From contig CAWAPS010000032.1 of assembly GCA_963783945.1 (NCBI GenBank), positions 372,001 through 436,000 on the forward strand: DNA of 64,000 nt, read 5' to 3'. The position numbers were made by a program, and so were the translations under genes. The DNA comes from CAWAPS01 sp963783945. Lineage in GTDB: Bacteria; Actinomycetota; Acidimicrobiia; Acidimicrobiales; Palsa-688. Below the pieces are notes generated by a model, which was not told the origin of the DNA, ran no database searches, and worked only from the letters and a program-made list of their open reading frames with translations. This document shows, one piece after another, positions 18,101 through 25,420 of this stretch (position 1 is the first letter of the stretch; each line of letters starts with the position of its first letter).

Positions 18101-18662
18101 CTGCCGCGGTCACTGTCTCCTGATCCACGAGGGACACCGTGCTGTGGGGCGCGGAACGCACGATGTAGGCGTTCTGGCCGGCCCCGAAACCCCTGGCGCC
18201 GACCAACCCGGACAGAGGTCCGAGCCCGACTCCGGCCCCGCTGGCGTCGAGCACGTAATCGTCGTGTCCCAGCAGGTTGAACGTGCCAGTCTTGCGATTG
18301 ACCAGCATCGTGCCTTCCTCGACCGGAACCGTCTCCACATCGCTGTAGCTGGTCGCCCCGACCTGGGCGTCGACGCCGGTCAGCTTGACGGTGACCTGGG
18401 CGGTCGCTACGTCTACGACCGACAACGGGCGGGCGTCCTCCAGAACGAGCTCGCCACCAAAGACATGCGGTTGTTTGGCCGCCACCGTTCTTCCCGCCGC
18501 CGCCGACCATGCCATCGCCGCCAGAATGGCGACCACCACGACTACGCCAACTATGGCTCCGCTCCAACCAAACCCCGGATTACCGGCTCGGCCGGCCGAC
18601 GGCTGGCCGAAGCGAACCGGTGGCGCGCCGTCTGAACTGGATGCGGTCGCCTGAGAGGACAT
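15153..18662 (-). CDS. Large fibronectin type III surface protein
   Basis: 1169 residues. A cytoplasmic N-terminus precedes a membrane anchor at about residues 33-53 (GAIVGVVVVVAILAAMAW). The extracellular part begins with about 450 residues resembling a repeated beta-structure, then has fibronectin-III-like domains from about residue 520 (PYAPQITSVSPSSGAALIAW, LRPSTTYSAVVTAY) to about 900 and a paired-cysteine region. A Thr/Ser-rich spacer near 1055-1090 leads to a second membrane helix (ALGWGALALALGWAVAV) and a basic tail. It heads the minus-strand island and its stop overlaps the moxR start. It is probably the structural or ligand-binding component served by the downstream genes; the ligand is unknown. 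Confidence 0.85.
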   Translation of the reverse strand: MSSQATASSSDGAPPVRFGQPSAGRAGNPGFGWSGAIVGVVVVVAILAAMAWSAAAGRTVAAKQPHVFGGELVLEDARPLSVVDVATAQVTVKLTGVDAQVGATSYSDVETVPVEEGTMLVNRKTGTFNLLGHDDYVLDASGAGVGLGPLSGLVGARGFGAGQNAYIVRSAPHSTVSLVDQETVTAAAKAQAGASVLGGSATGSKPVAAVSTLGFASLPGMVSTSAGAAAVSGSDLWTLVASASSCATDELQPVATAHEGLVVTARARLTVPCARAAVESSGGLVGVASPGHVRLFSAGGARSGRDVPVAQTASDRTFVPIYGTSGNIWFLAGSETGWSVFGVSPSGEVTGPSALRGFSPASDPAVPAMSLGYLYTLDQTAVAQQTLWTINPSTGGMAPVAGAGTYPVLNATEASAHVSFLGTEVIEDGPRVVFNNPESHEAVELFTDGTHRPVVIDKDDAVELSTAGPADVNVTPATTLPGNKRAGGSSAALNREPKLLPTVQPVSQKVTCANATQKPYAPQITSVSPSSGAALIAWSYQLLDQTDCEPDSWAVHVTALTGSHQPPQPVQIVNGQTQYLFTGLRPSTTYSAVVTAYINTQSTLSTPATFTTSARGPDAPLTVATRSDGRGDWVVSWQPCTGPGHPGCIVPADTWTITGSACGSSFVGQPPSVQVPGNRTTVTINSDPLGLLGDSATFSVQGSLLSGLTGNPTPDHSCTQAWRPPNPAEISVGGSGRPNGQSITATLQVETRGSSVEAFGSQSTEFVYRVGVITYGPTTATRVTVPGLAAGRPYAPRVTVFPAGHQAASVAVAGPPFARTLPWPPGLAVAVSPRVNPNPNTGTLIVSFPNVPPGPMTATATVQCGGPGGAAQSVGGALVAGGFRVANFDLDSMGGSCQLLDATLSDTDNPNPYGVSSPRLSTPFVIGRQPAYAFGAAISAQCKIFCLQRQIDVSYGGPGPAPTAGIDWTVAACLTGSGLCSTSPPSACLATETSAGPMTFPVALNVSDGCDLSAMTVVVTYTYLGSTQNIAVGSPSGTVGTTTTTSTTTSTTTSTTTTVPTTSTTACPPGSSDSGSTSTTVACTPSPRSRPAGSPAPGDPVIRSALGWGALALALGWAVAVTRLGRKSRMTRARRVTGPKTGGRERAPEAPEEGARRRSIRRSAKKGAR

Positions 18663-18742
18663 TTACACGGTTTGGGAGGGGCGGCCTCGAGGATGACTGA
18701 CCCTGCTCACGCCTGGTGGGCTTGGGGCTTTTCAGGGTAGTC

Positions 18743-18781
18743 GATGGCAAGTCGACCCGAAGGTCTCGATCCCTTGCCATC
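18743..18781 (-). repeat. Inverted repeat in the leader of the fibronectin-domain gene
   Basis: Nine-base arms GATGGCAAG and CTTGCCATC enclose a smaller GACC-TTCG-GGTC stem-loop, so the minus-strand transcript could form a two-tier hairpin about 80 bases before the surface-protein start. It lies in a 303-base gene-free stretch (18663-18965) that probably holds the island promoter and the end of no plus-strand gene. It could be an attenuator or operator; I recognise no riboswitch class in it. Confidence 0.45.
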
Positions 18782-18965
18782 CCGCCTGCCACATGCTCGA
18801 GGCGGCCCCTGGACGGAACCGAGCTGTCCGGCTCCTAACCAGGATTGAAGTGCACCGCTCCAGCAATCGACCTACCGTCGGAACCCTTCGTCCGCTCCGA
18901 CCAACATGGGCGCGACAGGATCGAGCGAAAGGGACCCGGGTGCACCAGAGCCGGGCTCGAACAGC

Positions 18966-19412
18966 TCAGCCTTTGGCGGCCGTCTTGACCGACTTGGCGG
19001 CAGACCGGACCGACCTCTTCGCCTTCTTGGCGACCGCCTTTACGGCTGTGGCGGCAGCTTCGGTGACTTCCGCAGCCGCCGCGGCAGGAGCGCCAGCCGG
19101 CTTCGCGGTCGGCTTCGTCGCCGGCCTGGTGGCTTTCTTCGCCGATTTCTTGCTCGTCGACTTCGTGGCCGCCGGTTTGGGAACAGCCCCGTTTCCGTCG
19201 CCGTCGGCCTTGCCCCGACCTCGGGGTGAAGAGAGCGTCTGGTCTTCGACCACGATGTCGTCACCAAGGAGTCCCTTGAGTGACCGCAATGTGGCGCCCT
19301 TGGCTCTCGGCTCGCTGAAGACCACCGATGTGAGCAACTCCTTGCCGCTGGCCCCTACCAGGGCTATACGGCTACCGCCTTTGTCCGCGGTTACCACAAG
19401 TTTGGCTGCCAA
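18966..19412 (-). CDS. YegP-like domain fused to histone-H1-like Lys/Ala-rich tail
   Basis: About 148 residues. Residues 1-55 (VVTADKGGSRIALVGASGKELLTS) resemble the DUF1508/YegP fold. The rest is a low-complexity tail rich in Lys, Ala, Pro and Thr (KSTSKKSAKKATRPATK and similar), like the tails of histone H1 and mycobacterial HupB, suggesting DNA or nucleoid binding. Of two adjacent TTG starts, the second (19412) sits six bases after AAGGAG and is preferred over the one abutting it at 19418. It stands alone upstream of the fibronectin island. The function is inferred from composition only. Confidence 0.72.
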   Translation of the reverse strand: MAAKLVVTADKGGSRIALVGASGKELLTSVVFSEPRAKGATLRSLKGLLGDDIVVEDQTLSSPRGRGKADGDGNGAVPKPAATKSTSKKSAKKATRPATKPTAKPAGAPAAAAAEVTEAAATAVKAVAKKAKRSVRSAAKSVKTAAKG

Positions 19413-19473
19413 GGTCAACTCCTTAGAGTTCGGGGGATTGATTCCGACTCCAGAGTAGACGCTAATGCACTCG

Positions 19474-19596
19474 TTATTCGGTCATACCGCGAACATCATG
19501 TGAACTGATCCAGAGGACCCCGGCTGCTAAGACCAGTATCGATATGGGCAAGCAGGCGATGAGGTCAAGAGAATAGCCGTTTGTGGCATCACACAC
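19474..19596 (-). CDS. Candidate small single-span membrane protein
   Basis: A 40-codon frame (GTG start) encodes a short polar N-terminus, one hydrophobic helix (LIACLPISILVLAAGVLWIS) and a polar C-terminus ending DVRGMTE. It lies 46 bases after the end of the gene at 19643 and may be co-transcribed with it. GGAGG abuts the GTG with no spacer, which is poor; the same ribosome-binding site is better placed for an overlapping 20-codon ATG frame starting at 19591. The membrane-helix pattern is the main reason to list it. Confidence 0.35.
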   Translation of the reverse strand: MCDATNGYSLDLIACLPISILVLAAGVLWISSHDVRGMTE

Positions 19597-19642
19597 CCTC
19601 CCTTGCCCGTACTGTTGCCGGTCTGGCTGCGACTGCCGCGAA

Positions 19643-20419
19643 TCATTCCCTCCCGTAGCCGGGCGATGCCGCCACGGGGGGAAGTGCCGTTGTCGCCACT
19701 CTGGTGGTCGCCACCTTGGCAGCCATCGCCTCGAGCAACATGCCCGCGAGGAAGACGATCAAAAGGCCAGGGCCGAGGTTGGCGCCGACCTGATGCAGAA
19801 ACGAGGTCCAAGCGCTGTCCGAGGGACCATACGCCGAAGAGGATTCGATGACCGGCCAGACAGCTGGTCCGATCACCAACCAGGCTCCGGCCGCCACGAC
19901 GGCGAGGGTCACCAGGCGATATAACCCTCGCGCCGCAGACGACGTCCTTGGCCAGAGAGCGAGTATGAGAAAGCCTCCAGCGAAGGCAACGGCGCCGGGC
20001 ACGAGGTGGAGCAGCCAATTGGTTGTCGTCCACCGCCACGACGACGTCGATGTCGCCTGGTAGTCGAAGGAGGGCCCGATGAAAGCCACCAGTGCGGCCC
20101 ACGCCCCCAACAGGATGACCAGTGTCGCCATGGCGCCGATCCTGATCGGGTGGTACGACCTCACTGCGACGGGGGCGCCCGGCCCTTCGACCATCCCCCG
20201 CGGCGGCACAGTCGTATGACTCGACGTGACGACCGGGCCCTCCTCACTCCTCGCCACTCCCGGATCCGCGGCTGAGGAGTAGCTGCCGGCTGGAACCGGG
20301 TCCGGAGTCCCAGGATCCGTTGCCGGAATCGCGGCCGAGGATCCGGATTCGGCCGGCGCCTCCCCGTATGGCTCCTGGTAGGTTCTCCGATGCTTCGCCT
20401 TGTGAGAAGTCCATACCAT
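19643..20419 (-). CDS. Predicted membrane protein of unknown function
   Basis: 258 residues. The first 90 are disordered, rich in Pro, Ser and Gly. Four hydrophobic helices follow at about residues 92-112 (AMATLVILLGAWAALVAFI), 133-153, 165-190 and 212-232 (GLLIVFLAGMLLEAMAA). ATG at 20419 is preceded by AGGAGG at good spacing. I recognise no family. It diverges from the sigma region-4 gene, with a 7-base inverted repeat (CATACGA at 20417-20423, TCGTATG at 20441-20447) over the shared upstream region, so the two may be co-regulated. Confidence 0.72.
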   Translation of the reverse strand: MVWTSHKAKHRRTYQEPYGEAPAESGSSAAIPATDPGTPDPVPAGSYSSAADPGVARSEEGPVVTSSHTTVPPRGMVEGPGAPVAVRSYHPIRIGAMATLVILLGAWAALVAFIGPSFDYQATSTSSWRWTTTNWLLHLVPGAVAFAGGFLILALWPRTSSAARGLYRLVTLAVVAAGAWLVIGPAVWPVIESSSAYGPSDSAWTSFLHQVGANLGPGLLIVFLAGMLLEAMAAKVATTRVATTALPPVAASPGYGRE

Positions 20420-20491
20420 ACGAATCCTCCTTCAAACGGGTCGTATGCCGTCGGAGTTCTACCCCTACGTCACACGACTGAATCAGCGCAT

Positions 20492-20812
20492 GTGACAATC
20501 TACGGGCCGGCGCCCGTTGATCTGGTGACCGTCCGGGCGGCAAGCGACGGGAACCCGACGCCAAGCAGACGTGCTATCGATCAACTTCGACCCGGCGGAC
20601 AGCTCGTCTTACTCTGCCTCACAGAGCTGCTGCCCCCGCTGCCTCCCCGCAACCAGTTGATCCTGAAGCGGCGGTACTTCGATCAGCGAACCCAGCGCGA
20701 GGTGGCCGACGAAATCGGGGTGAGTCAGATGCAGGTGTCCCGGCTGCGGACCCAGACAATCGCCGGACTGCGGTGGCGACTGGGAGAGACCGAAGCCAGC
20801 CGAGCTTCCTGA
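20492..20812 (+). CDS. Sigma-70 region 4-only protein, SigB/SigF type
   Basis: About 106 residues from GTG at 20492; the frame is open upstream to 20390 but would cross the divergent gene. The C-terminal half (PPRNQLILKRRYFDQRTQREVADEIGVSQMQVSRLR) is a clear sigma region 4.2 helix-turn-helix, with the SQMQVSRL recognition helix of the SigB/SigF group. Regions 2 and 3 are absent, so it cannot melt a promoter alone. It may be a decaying SigF paralogue, or a regulator that binds -35 elements or core polymerase. The stress-type genes around it fit the SigB/SigF theme. Confidence 0.7.
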   Translation: MTIYGPAPVDLVTVRAASDGNPTPSRRAIDQLRPGGQLVLLCLTELLPPLPPRNQLILKRRYFDQRTQREVADEIGVSQMQVSRLRTQTIAGLRWRLGETEASRAS

Positions 20813-20853
20813 CCCCTCGGACCAAGGCTCGTACCACCCCGTTCGGCAGACAT

Positions 20854-20867
20854 CACCCTATTGGGTG
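20854..20867. terminator. Short palindrome at the 3' end of the GH65 gene
   Basis: CACCC-TATT-GGGTG spans the GH65 stop codon. A near copy, CACCC-CAATA-GGGTG, is at 24899-24913 between the PH-domain gene and the next minus-strand gene. Both can form a five-base stem downstream of minus-strand genes, but neither has a U tract, so terminator function is tentative. Confidence 0.3.
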
Positions 20868-23218
20868 GGCCCTATGTGGCGCCGGAGCGGCTGACGGCCG
20901 GCCGGTTGGGTAAGGGGTGGAGCCGGCGGGGGCGCGGCGATCGGGCGAGTGGACGGCTCCGTTCCGAGCCGGAAGCTCTCACCGTGGTGCCAGATCTCCA
21001 GCTCCGGTCCATCCAGCAGCTCATAAGTGGCGTTGTCGGGCTGAATGGTTACCCGCAGCCGCCGGCCCCGGTAACGGACCCGAAGGCAGATCCGGCTGAT
21101 CGCTTCAGGCAACCGGGGCGCGAACCGGATCACGCCATCGCCGGCTCGCATACCGCCAAACCCCATCACGATGGCTATCCACGCCCCGGCCAAGGAGGCG
21201 ATATGGAGACCGTCGCCCGTGTTGTGCTCGAGATCGTCGAGATCCATCAAGGCTGCTTCGCCCGCGTAGTCGTGGGCGAGCTCGAGTTGACCCACCTCGG
21301 CGGCCATCACCGCTTGGGTGCAGGCGGACAGCGAGGAATCGCGCACGGTCAGCGCTTCGTAGTAGGCGAAGTTCCTTGCTTTCTCAGCGGGGGAAAAGGC
21401 GTCGCCCCGCAAGTGCATGGCCAGGACCAGATCGGCCTGCTTGACCACCTGCTTGCGGTAGAGATCGAAGTAGGGAAAGTGAAGCAGTAAGGGGTACTGG
21501 TCTTCAGAAGTCGATTCGAAGTCCCATCGGCCGTGGTCGGTGAAGCGCTCGCTCTGGGGGTGGACCCCGATGCGCTCGTCGTAAGGGATTACCATTGCAT
21601 CTGCGGCATCCCGCCAGGAAGCGGCCTCCTCGGCTGAGACCTTCAAACGGTCGGCCTCGTCTCTGTAGCGCCCAACAGCAGCGGCCGCCGCCCGCAAGTT
21701 CTGCTGCGCCATGAGGTTGGTGTACACGTTGTTGTCTGCTACGGCGCTGTACTCGTCGGGCCCGGTGACACCGTCCACCCGGAACCTACCCTCCATGTCA
21801 TGCTGGCCCAAGCTGCGCCAGAGCCGGGCGGTCGCTACCAGCAAGGGCAGACCGGTCGCGCGCTCGTACTCGCCGTCACCGGTGGCGTCCACGTAGCGGA
21901 TCACCGCGTCTGCGATGTCGGCATTGATATGGAATGCCGCCGTGCTGGCGGGCCAGTACCCGGAGCACTCCTCACCTCTGATGGTTCGCCACGGGAAGGC
22001 GGCACCGTCCAGACCGAAGCTGCGGGCCCGCTCGATGGCCTTTGGCAATGTCTCGTAGCGCCAGGTCAGGGCGTCGGCCGCCGCTTGGGGATAGGTATAC
22101 ATGAGTACGGGCAGGACGAAGCTTTCGGAGTCCCAAAAGGTGTGCCCGTCGTAGCCGGGACCGGTCAGGCCCTTGGCCGGGACAGGTCGGCGCTCGGCTC
22201 TGGCCGCTGACTGCAGCACATGAAACAATCCGAACCGTACCGCTTGCTGAACCTCGGCGTCTCCGTCGACGTCCACGTCCGCGCCGGACCAGAACTCGTC
22301 GAGGAAGGACCTCTGCTCCGCGAGCAGGCCCTCCCAGCCGGTCTGGCGGGCGCCGGCGATCGCCGCTACCACCTGATCGTGAATGGCCGGTCGCGATCTT
22401 TGGGCCGACCACCCGTAGGCCACGAACTTCACGATCCGTAGCGATGATCCTGGCGCCAGCCGGGACGCGACGGTGAGCCGAGTGACGTCTCCGTTGCCGT
22501 CGCTGTCAACCTGGCGGTCCTCCGACCCGTCGATGATGACGTGATCCATGGCGGCGCCGACGCGGAGACCGCTCGATCTCGTGCGGTGCACCGCAACGGC
22601 CGCCAGGTCGCGACACATGCTTTCCTCCGCTACAAGTGGCGATTCGAGCTGCGCGGCAGATCGCGGGTCGCGCCCGAGATCGGGCAGCGCTTCGTTGGCC
22701 ACCAGTTCCGACTGCACGACCACCCGGATCGCGGTGTCGACCGGTTCGACCTCATAGGAGATCGCGGCGATGGACCGGTGGGTAAGAGAGACCATCCGGA
22801 TGGAGTGGACCCGGACCCCGGAACCCGCGGGCGAGGTCCAATGCACGTTGCGCTCGAGGGTTCCCGCCCGCATATCGAGCACTCGCTCGTGCTCATGCAA
22901 CGTCCCGTAGCGGACGTCGAACGGCTCGTCATCGACGAGGAGGCGGATCAGCTTGCCGTTGGTGACGTTGATTATCGTCTGGCCCGACTCCGGGTAGCCG
23001 TAACCAGCCTCCGCGTAGGGCAGTGGACGGAATTCGAAGAACGAGTTGAGGTAGGTACCGGGCAGGCCGTGGGGCTCACCCTCGTCGAGGTTGCCTCGCA
23101 TGCCGATGTGGCCATTGGAGAGCGCGAACACCGATTCGGCCTGAGCCAGCATGGCGAGGTCGAGCTGGCGTTCGCGAACGACCCACGGCTCGACCGTAAA
23201 GGCCGGATGTTCGATCAC
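20858..23218 (-). CDS. GH65 family glycoside phosphorylase (trehalose/maltose/kojibiose type)
   Basis: 786 residues, normal for the family. GH65 phosphorylases cleave alpha-glucosides such as trehalose, maltose or kojibiose with inorganic phosphate, inverting to beta-glucose 1-phosphate. The N-terminal beta-sandwich starts with ESVFALSNGHIGMRGNLDEG; the catalytic (alpha/alpha)6 barrel carries the general-acid glutamate in VDGVTGPDEYSAVADNNVYT near residue 490. A C-terminal beta domain ends the protein. The GTG start overlaps the stop of the preceding beta-phosphoglucomutase gene (GTGA), so the product is consumed by its operon partner. The exact disaccharide cannot be told from sequence. Confidence 0.93.
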   Translation of the reverse strand: MIEHPAFTVEPWVVRERQLDLAMLAQAESVFALSNGHIGMRGNLDEGEPHGLPGTYLNSFFEFRPLPYAEAGYGYPESGQTIINVTNGKLIRLLVDDEPFDVRYGTLHEHERVLDMRAGTLERNVHWTSPAGSGVRVHSIRMVSLTHRSIAAISYEVEPVDTAIRVVVQSELVANEALPDLGRDPRSAAQLESPLVAEESMCRDLAAVAVHRTRSSGLRVGAAMDHVIIDGSEDRQVDSDGNGDVTRLTVASRLAPGSSLRIVKFVAYGWSAQRSRPAIHDQVVAAIAGARQTGWEGLLAEQRSFLDEFWSGADVDVDGDAEVQQAVRFGLFHVLQSAARAERRPVPAKGLTGPGYDGHTFWDSESFVLPVLMYTYPQAAADALTWRYETLPKAIERARSFGLDGAAFPWRTIRGEECSGYWPASTAAFHINADIADAVIRYVDATGDGEYERATGLPLLVATARLWRSLGQHDMEGRFRVDGVTGPDEYSAVADNNVYTNLMAQQNLRAAAAAVGRYRDEADRLKVSAEEAASWRDAADAMVIPYDERIGVHPQSERFTDHGRWDFESTSEDQYPLLLHFPYFDLYRKQVVKQADLVLAMHLRGDAFSPAEKARNFAYYEALTVRDSSLSACTQAVMAAEVGQLELAHDYAGEAALMDLDDLEHNTGDGLHIASLAGAWIAIVMGFGGMRAGDGVIRFAPRLPEAISRICLRVRYRGRRLRVTIQPDNATYELLDGPELEIWHHGESFRLGTEPSTRPIAAPPPAPPLTQPAGRQPLRRHIGPTQ

Positions 23219-23961
23219 GGCCGGTCGAGCAGCTGGGCCAGGTCGGTCACGACGAGGTCTGCCCCGTGGGCCCGCAGGTCGTCGGCCTGGCCGACCCGGT
23301 CGACCCCGACCACCAGGGCGAAACCTCCTGCTCGTCCTGCCTGCACGCCGGCCAGGGCGTCCTCGAAGACGGCAGACTCCCGGGCCCCGACCCCCAGGGC
23401 CTTGGCCGCGGCCAGGTACATGTCGGGGGCGGGCTTGCCCGGCAGGTGCTCATCGTGGGCGACGACTCCGTCGATGCGGACCTCGAACAGATCGGCGATG
23501 CCTGCGGCGTCGAGCACCGCCGCGGTGTTCTCGCTGGCCGAGACCACGGCTGTATGCATCCCCCCCCGTCGGACCGCTTGGACATAGCGAACTGAGCCCT
23601 CGAACACGGCCACCCCGTCCTTGACGACCAGCTGCACGAATATGTCGTTCTTGCGCTGGCCCAGCCCGTAGATGGTGTGCCGGTCAGGCGGGTCGCCGGG
23701 TTCTCCCTCCGGGATGCTGATACCCCTCGACTGCAAGAATGCCCTCGTTCCGTCGGCCCGGACCCTTCCGTCCACGTATCGGTCATAGTCACCGACGGGG
23801 TCAAAGGGGTCGGCGTGGACTCCGGTCTCATGGGACCGGCCGGCGAGGAACTCATCGAACATCTGCTTCCACGCCTCAGCATGGATGGCAGCGGTCTTGG
23901 TCAGCACGCCATCCATGTCGAACAGGCAGGCCCGGACACCATCCGGCAATCCGAACGTCAT
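23215..23961 (-). CDS. pgmB: Beta-phosphoglucomutase-like HAD hydrolase
   Basis: 248 residues from ATG at 23961. The HAD nucleophile motif is CLFDMDGVLTKTAA (Asp15, Asp17), followed by a helical cap domain and later GKPAPDMYLAAAKALG and VFEDALAGVQAGRAGGF, typical of subfamily IA beta-PGMs. These convert beta-glucose 1-phosphate to glucose 6-phosphate. It directly precedes and overlaps the GH65 gene. The frame remains open upstream, but that stretch lies under the whiB region and is not similar to anything. A trehalose-phosphatase-like role is possible but less likely in this context. Confidence 0.9.
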   Translation of the reverse strand: MTFGLPDGVRACLFDMDGVLTKTAAIHAEAWKQMFDEFLAGRSHETGVHADPFDPVGDYDRYVDGRVRADGTRAFLQSRGISIPEGEPGDPPDRHTIYGLGQRKNDIFVQLVVKDGVAVFEGSVRYVQAVRRGGMHTAVVSASENTAAVLDAAGIADLFEVRIDGVVAHDEHLPGKPAPDMYLAAAKALGVGARESAVFEDALAGVQAGRAGGFALVVGVDRVGQADDLRAHGADLVVTDLAQLLDRP

Positions 23962-24034
23962 GACCCTGCTTCCCGTACCACCCGCCACCCGCCGCCTTGG
24001 TTCAGGCCGGCCCGGCGGCCCTGCCGACTGAGGA

Positions 24035-24059
24035 GTTTGGACCCGCTGGGAGCGGGTAA
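24035..24059 (+). promoter_or_regulatory. SigB/SigF-type promoter of the whiB gene
   Basis: GTTT (24035-24038), a 15-base spacer and GGGTAA (24054-24059) match the GTTT-N15-17-GGGTA consensus known for actinobacterial SigF/SigB promoters. The site lies about 50 bases upstream of the WhiB start. This is a sequence match only. Confidence 0.55.
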
Positions 24060-24111
24060 CTAGAAGCGGGCATCCCATCCATCGTATACGACGAGGCGTT
24101 TGGAGATAGAA

Positions 24112-24351
24112 ATGACCAGCGATTGGATGGCTGTGGGCTCGTGCCGCAACCTTCCACCCGAAACGATGTTCCCTCGCGACGGGCTCGGCGTGATACGGGC
24201 AAAAGCGGTCTGCTCCGACTGTCCATGCCGTCAGCCGTGCCTCGATTACGCCCTCGACAACCACATCACCCTTGGGGTATGGGGCGGCACCTCGGTGCGG
24301 GAGCGCCGTCAGATGCGCAAACAGCGACGGGCGGCTTCTTCCACTCCATGA
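24112..24351 (+). CDS. whiB: WhiB-family iron-sulfur transcriptional regulator
   Basis: 79 residues from ATG at 24112 with GGAG about six bases upstream; a TTG at 24100 in the same frame is less likely. The four [4Fe-4S] ligands are C11, C34, C37 and C43 (CxxCxxxxxC), with an extra cysteine at 39. GVWGGTSVRERRQ is the WhiB beta-turn, and a basic C-terminus (RKQRR) binds DNA. WhiB proteins are confined to Actinobacteria and usually act with sigma factor region 4. Transcribed alone, probably from the stress-type promoter at 24035-24059. Confidence 0.95.
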   Translation: MTSDWMAVGSCRNLPPETMFPRDGLGVIRAKAVCSDCPCRQPCLDYALDNHITLGVWGGTSVRERRQMRKQRRAASSTP

Positions 24352-24449
24352 TCCCCGATCGGGGGACTTGAGACCACGACGCTCGACCGAAGGAAGTCTC
24401 CCTGCTGGCCGGGGCCCGTGACGGCTCGAGACCGAAGCGGACCGGCTCG

Positions 24450-24785
24450 TCAGTCGTCGGCGTCGGCCTCCGCCGCCTCGAGCAGGCCGATGGCAAGGCC
24501 GAGGCCTTCCGCCAGCGCCCCCGCCGCGGCCACGGTGCGGGCCGTACCGATAATGGGTGCGACCGCGACCAGAATGCCCCGCGCATCGTCGACGGTGAGT
24601 CCACTCCACGCCGCTGCCCCGGCGTTGAACGTATAGGAAAGGGCGGGAGCCCCGACGGCAGCCAGGGCAGCCACCCGAGCCACCATGATGTCCCGCTCGG
24701 CGAGGTCGCACCGCTCGAGCGAAGCGGACGTCATGGCAACGAGGGAGTCGGCAAGGGGAGTATCGGGTACCGGCGTGTAGGACAT
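24450..24785 (-). CDS. Carboxymuconolactone-decarboxylase-like (AhpD-fold) small protein
   Basis: 111 residues. The pattern LAERDIMVARVAALAAVGAPALSY, then GLTVDDARGILVAVAPIIGT and a final long helix, resembles the all-helical CMD/AhpD family. The CxxC redox pair used by AhpD peroxidases is absent; there is a single Cys at residue 26, so peroxidase activity is unlikely. A GAAAGGAT motif precedes the ATG. It sits alone between whiB (convergent) and the PH-domain gene. Function unknown. Confidence 0.65.
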   Translation of the reverse strand: MSYTPVPDTPLADSLVAMTSASLERCDLAERDIMVARVAALAAVGAPALSYTFNAGAAAWSGLTVDDARGILVAVAPIIGTARTVAAAGALAEGLGLAIGLLEAAEADADD

Positions 24786-24969
24786 GGCTGATCCTTTCTA
24801 CGTGGACGCGGCACTTGATGACCGGCCCGGCGAGAGTGGGCGGGGTTGACGATCGGCGGAGTGGCACCAGATAGCCGCTCCGGGTCCGCCTGGCGCATCA
24901 CCCCAATAGGGTGCTTGATGTCCCCTTATCGCGGCCGGGTCAGCGGAACGGAGCAGGATGAGGGTGCGC

Positions 24970-25398
24970 TCACGTACGGGCCTGGATCTCGTTGGTGAAC
25001 CGTCTGGCGCTCTTAGGCGAAAGCGGACCCACCAACACAGCCCGCTGCCGGCCGTGCGATTCGAAAATGACCTCGCAGTAGGAACCTACGCCCTTACGCA
25101 CAAAGGACACGTCCTCGATGCGGGAGATCGGGATCGAGCGCTCGGCGCGGCGGAACACCCCCTGGCCGATAAGCACCCTCTGGTCGGTTAGAACGTAGGT
25201 CTGCCGCTTGCGCCATATGCCGTAAAGCCCGAGCGTCACCAGGTACTTGGGCAGCGACAAAAGCCGCGACGGACGGGCAACGACCACCACGGTCTCTTCG
25301 CCTCGCAGGACCAGGCTGTGGGGCCGCCGGTCCGGCCGGGCCTCGGTTTTCTCTTTCATCTGGACGAGTATCTCATCAGTGACCCGCTCCCTGCCCAT
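24970..25398 (-). CDS. Bacterial PH-domain membrane-associated protein
   Basis: 142 residues. A moderately hydrophobic stretch (LLSLPKYLVTLGLYGIW) is followed by a bacterial PH (YdbS/YdbT-like) fold: RKRQTYVLTDQRVLIGQGVF and IPISRIEDVSFVRKGVGSY are its classic strands. Such domains sit at the membrane and have been linked to stress responses, but no enzymatic role is known. It is 22 bases downstream of the DUF1269 gene and probably in the same transcript. Confidence 0.8.
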   Translation of the reverse strand: MGRERVTDEILVQMKEKTEARPDRRPHSLVLRGEETVVVVARPSRLLSLPKYLVTLGLYGIWRKRQTYVLTDQRVLIGQGVFRRAERSIPISRIEDVSFVRKGVGSYCEVIFESHGRQRAVLVGPLSPKSARRFTNEIQART

Positions 25399-25420
25399 TC
25401 GGGTTCGTGCCGGCTCTCTC

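Noticed and set aside
18663..18965. Cyclic-di-GMP or cyclic-di-AMP riboswitch before the surface-protein gene
   Set aside because: A hairpin is present but the conserved riboswitch sequences are not.
23962..24867. N-terminal extension of the beta-phosphoglucomutase frame
   Set aside because: The open frame runs opposite whiB and part of the next gene; homology starts at the ATG at 23961.
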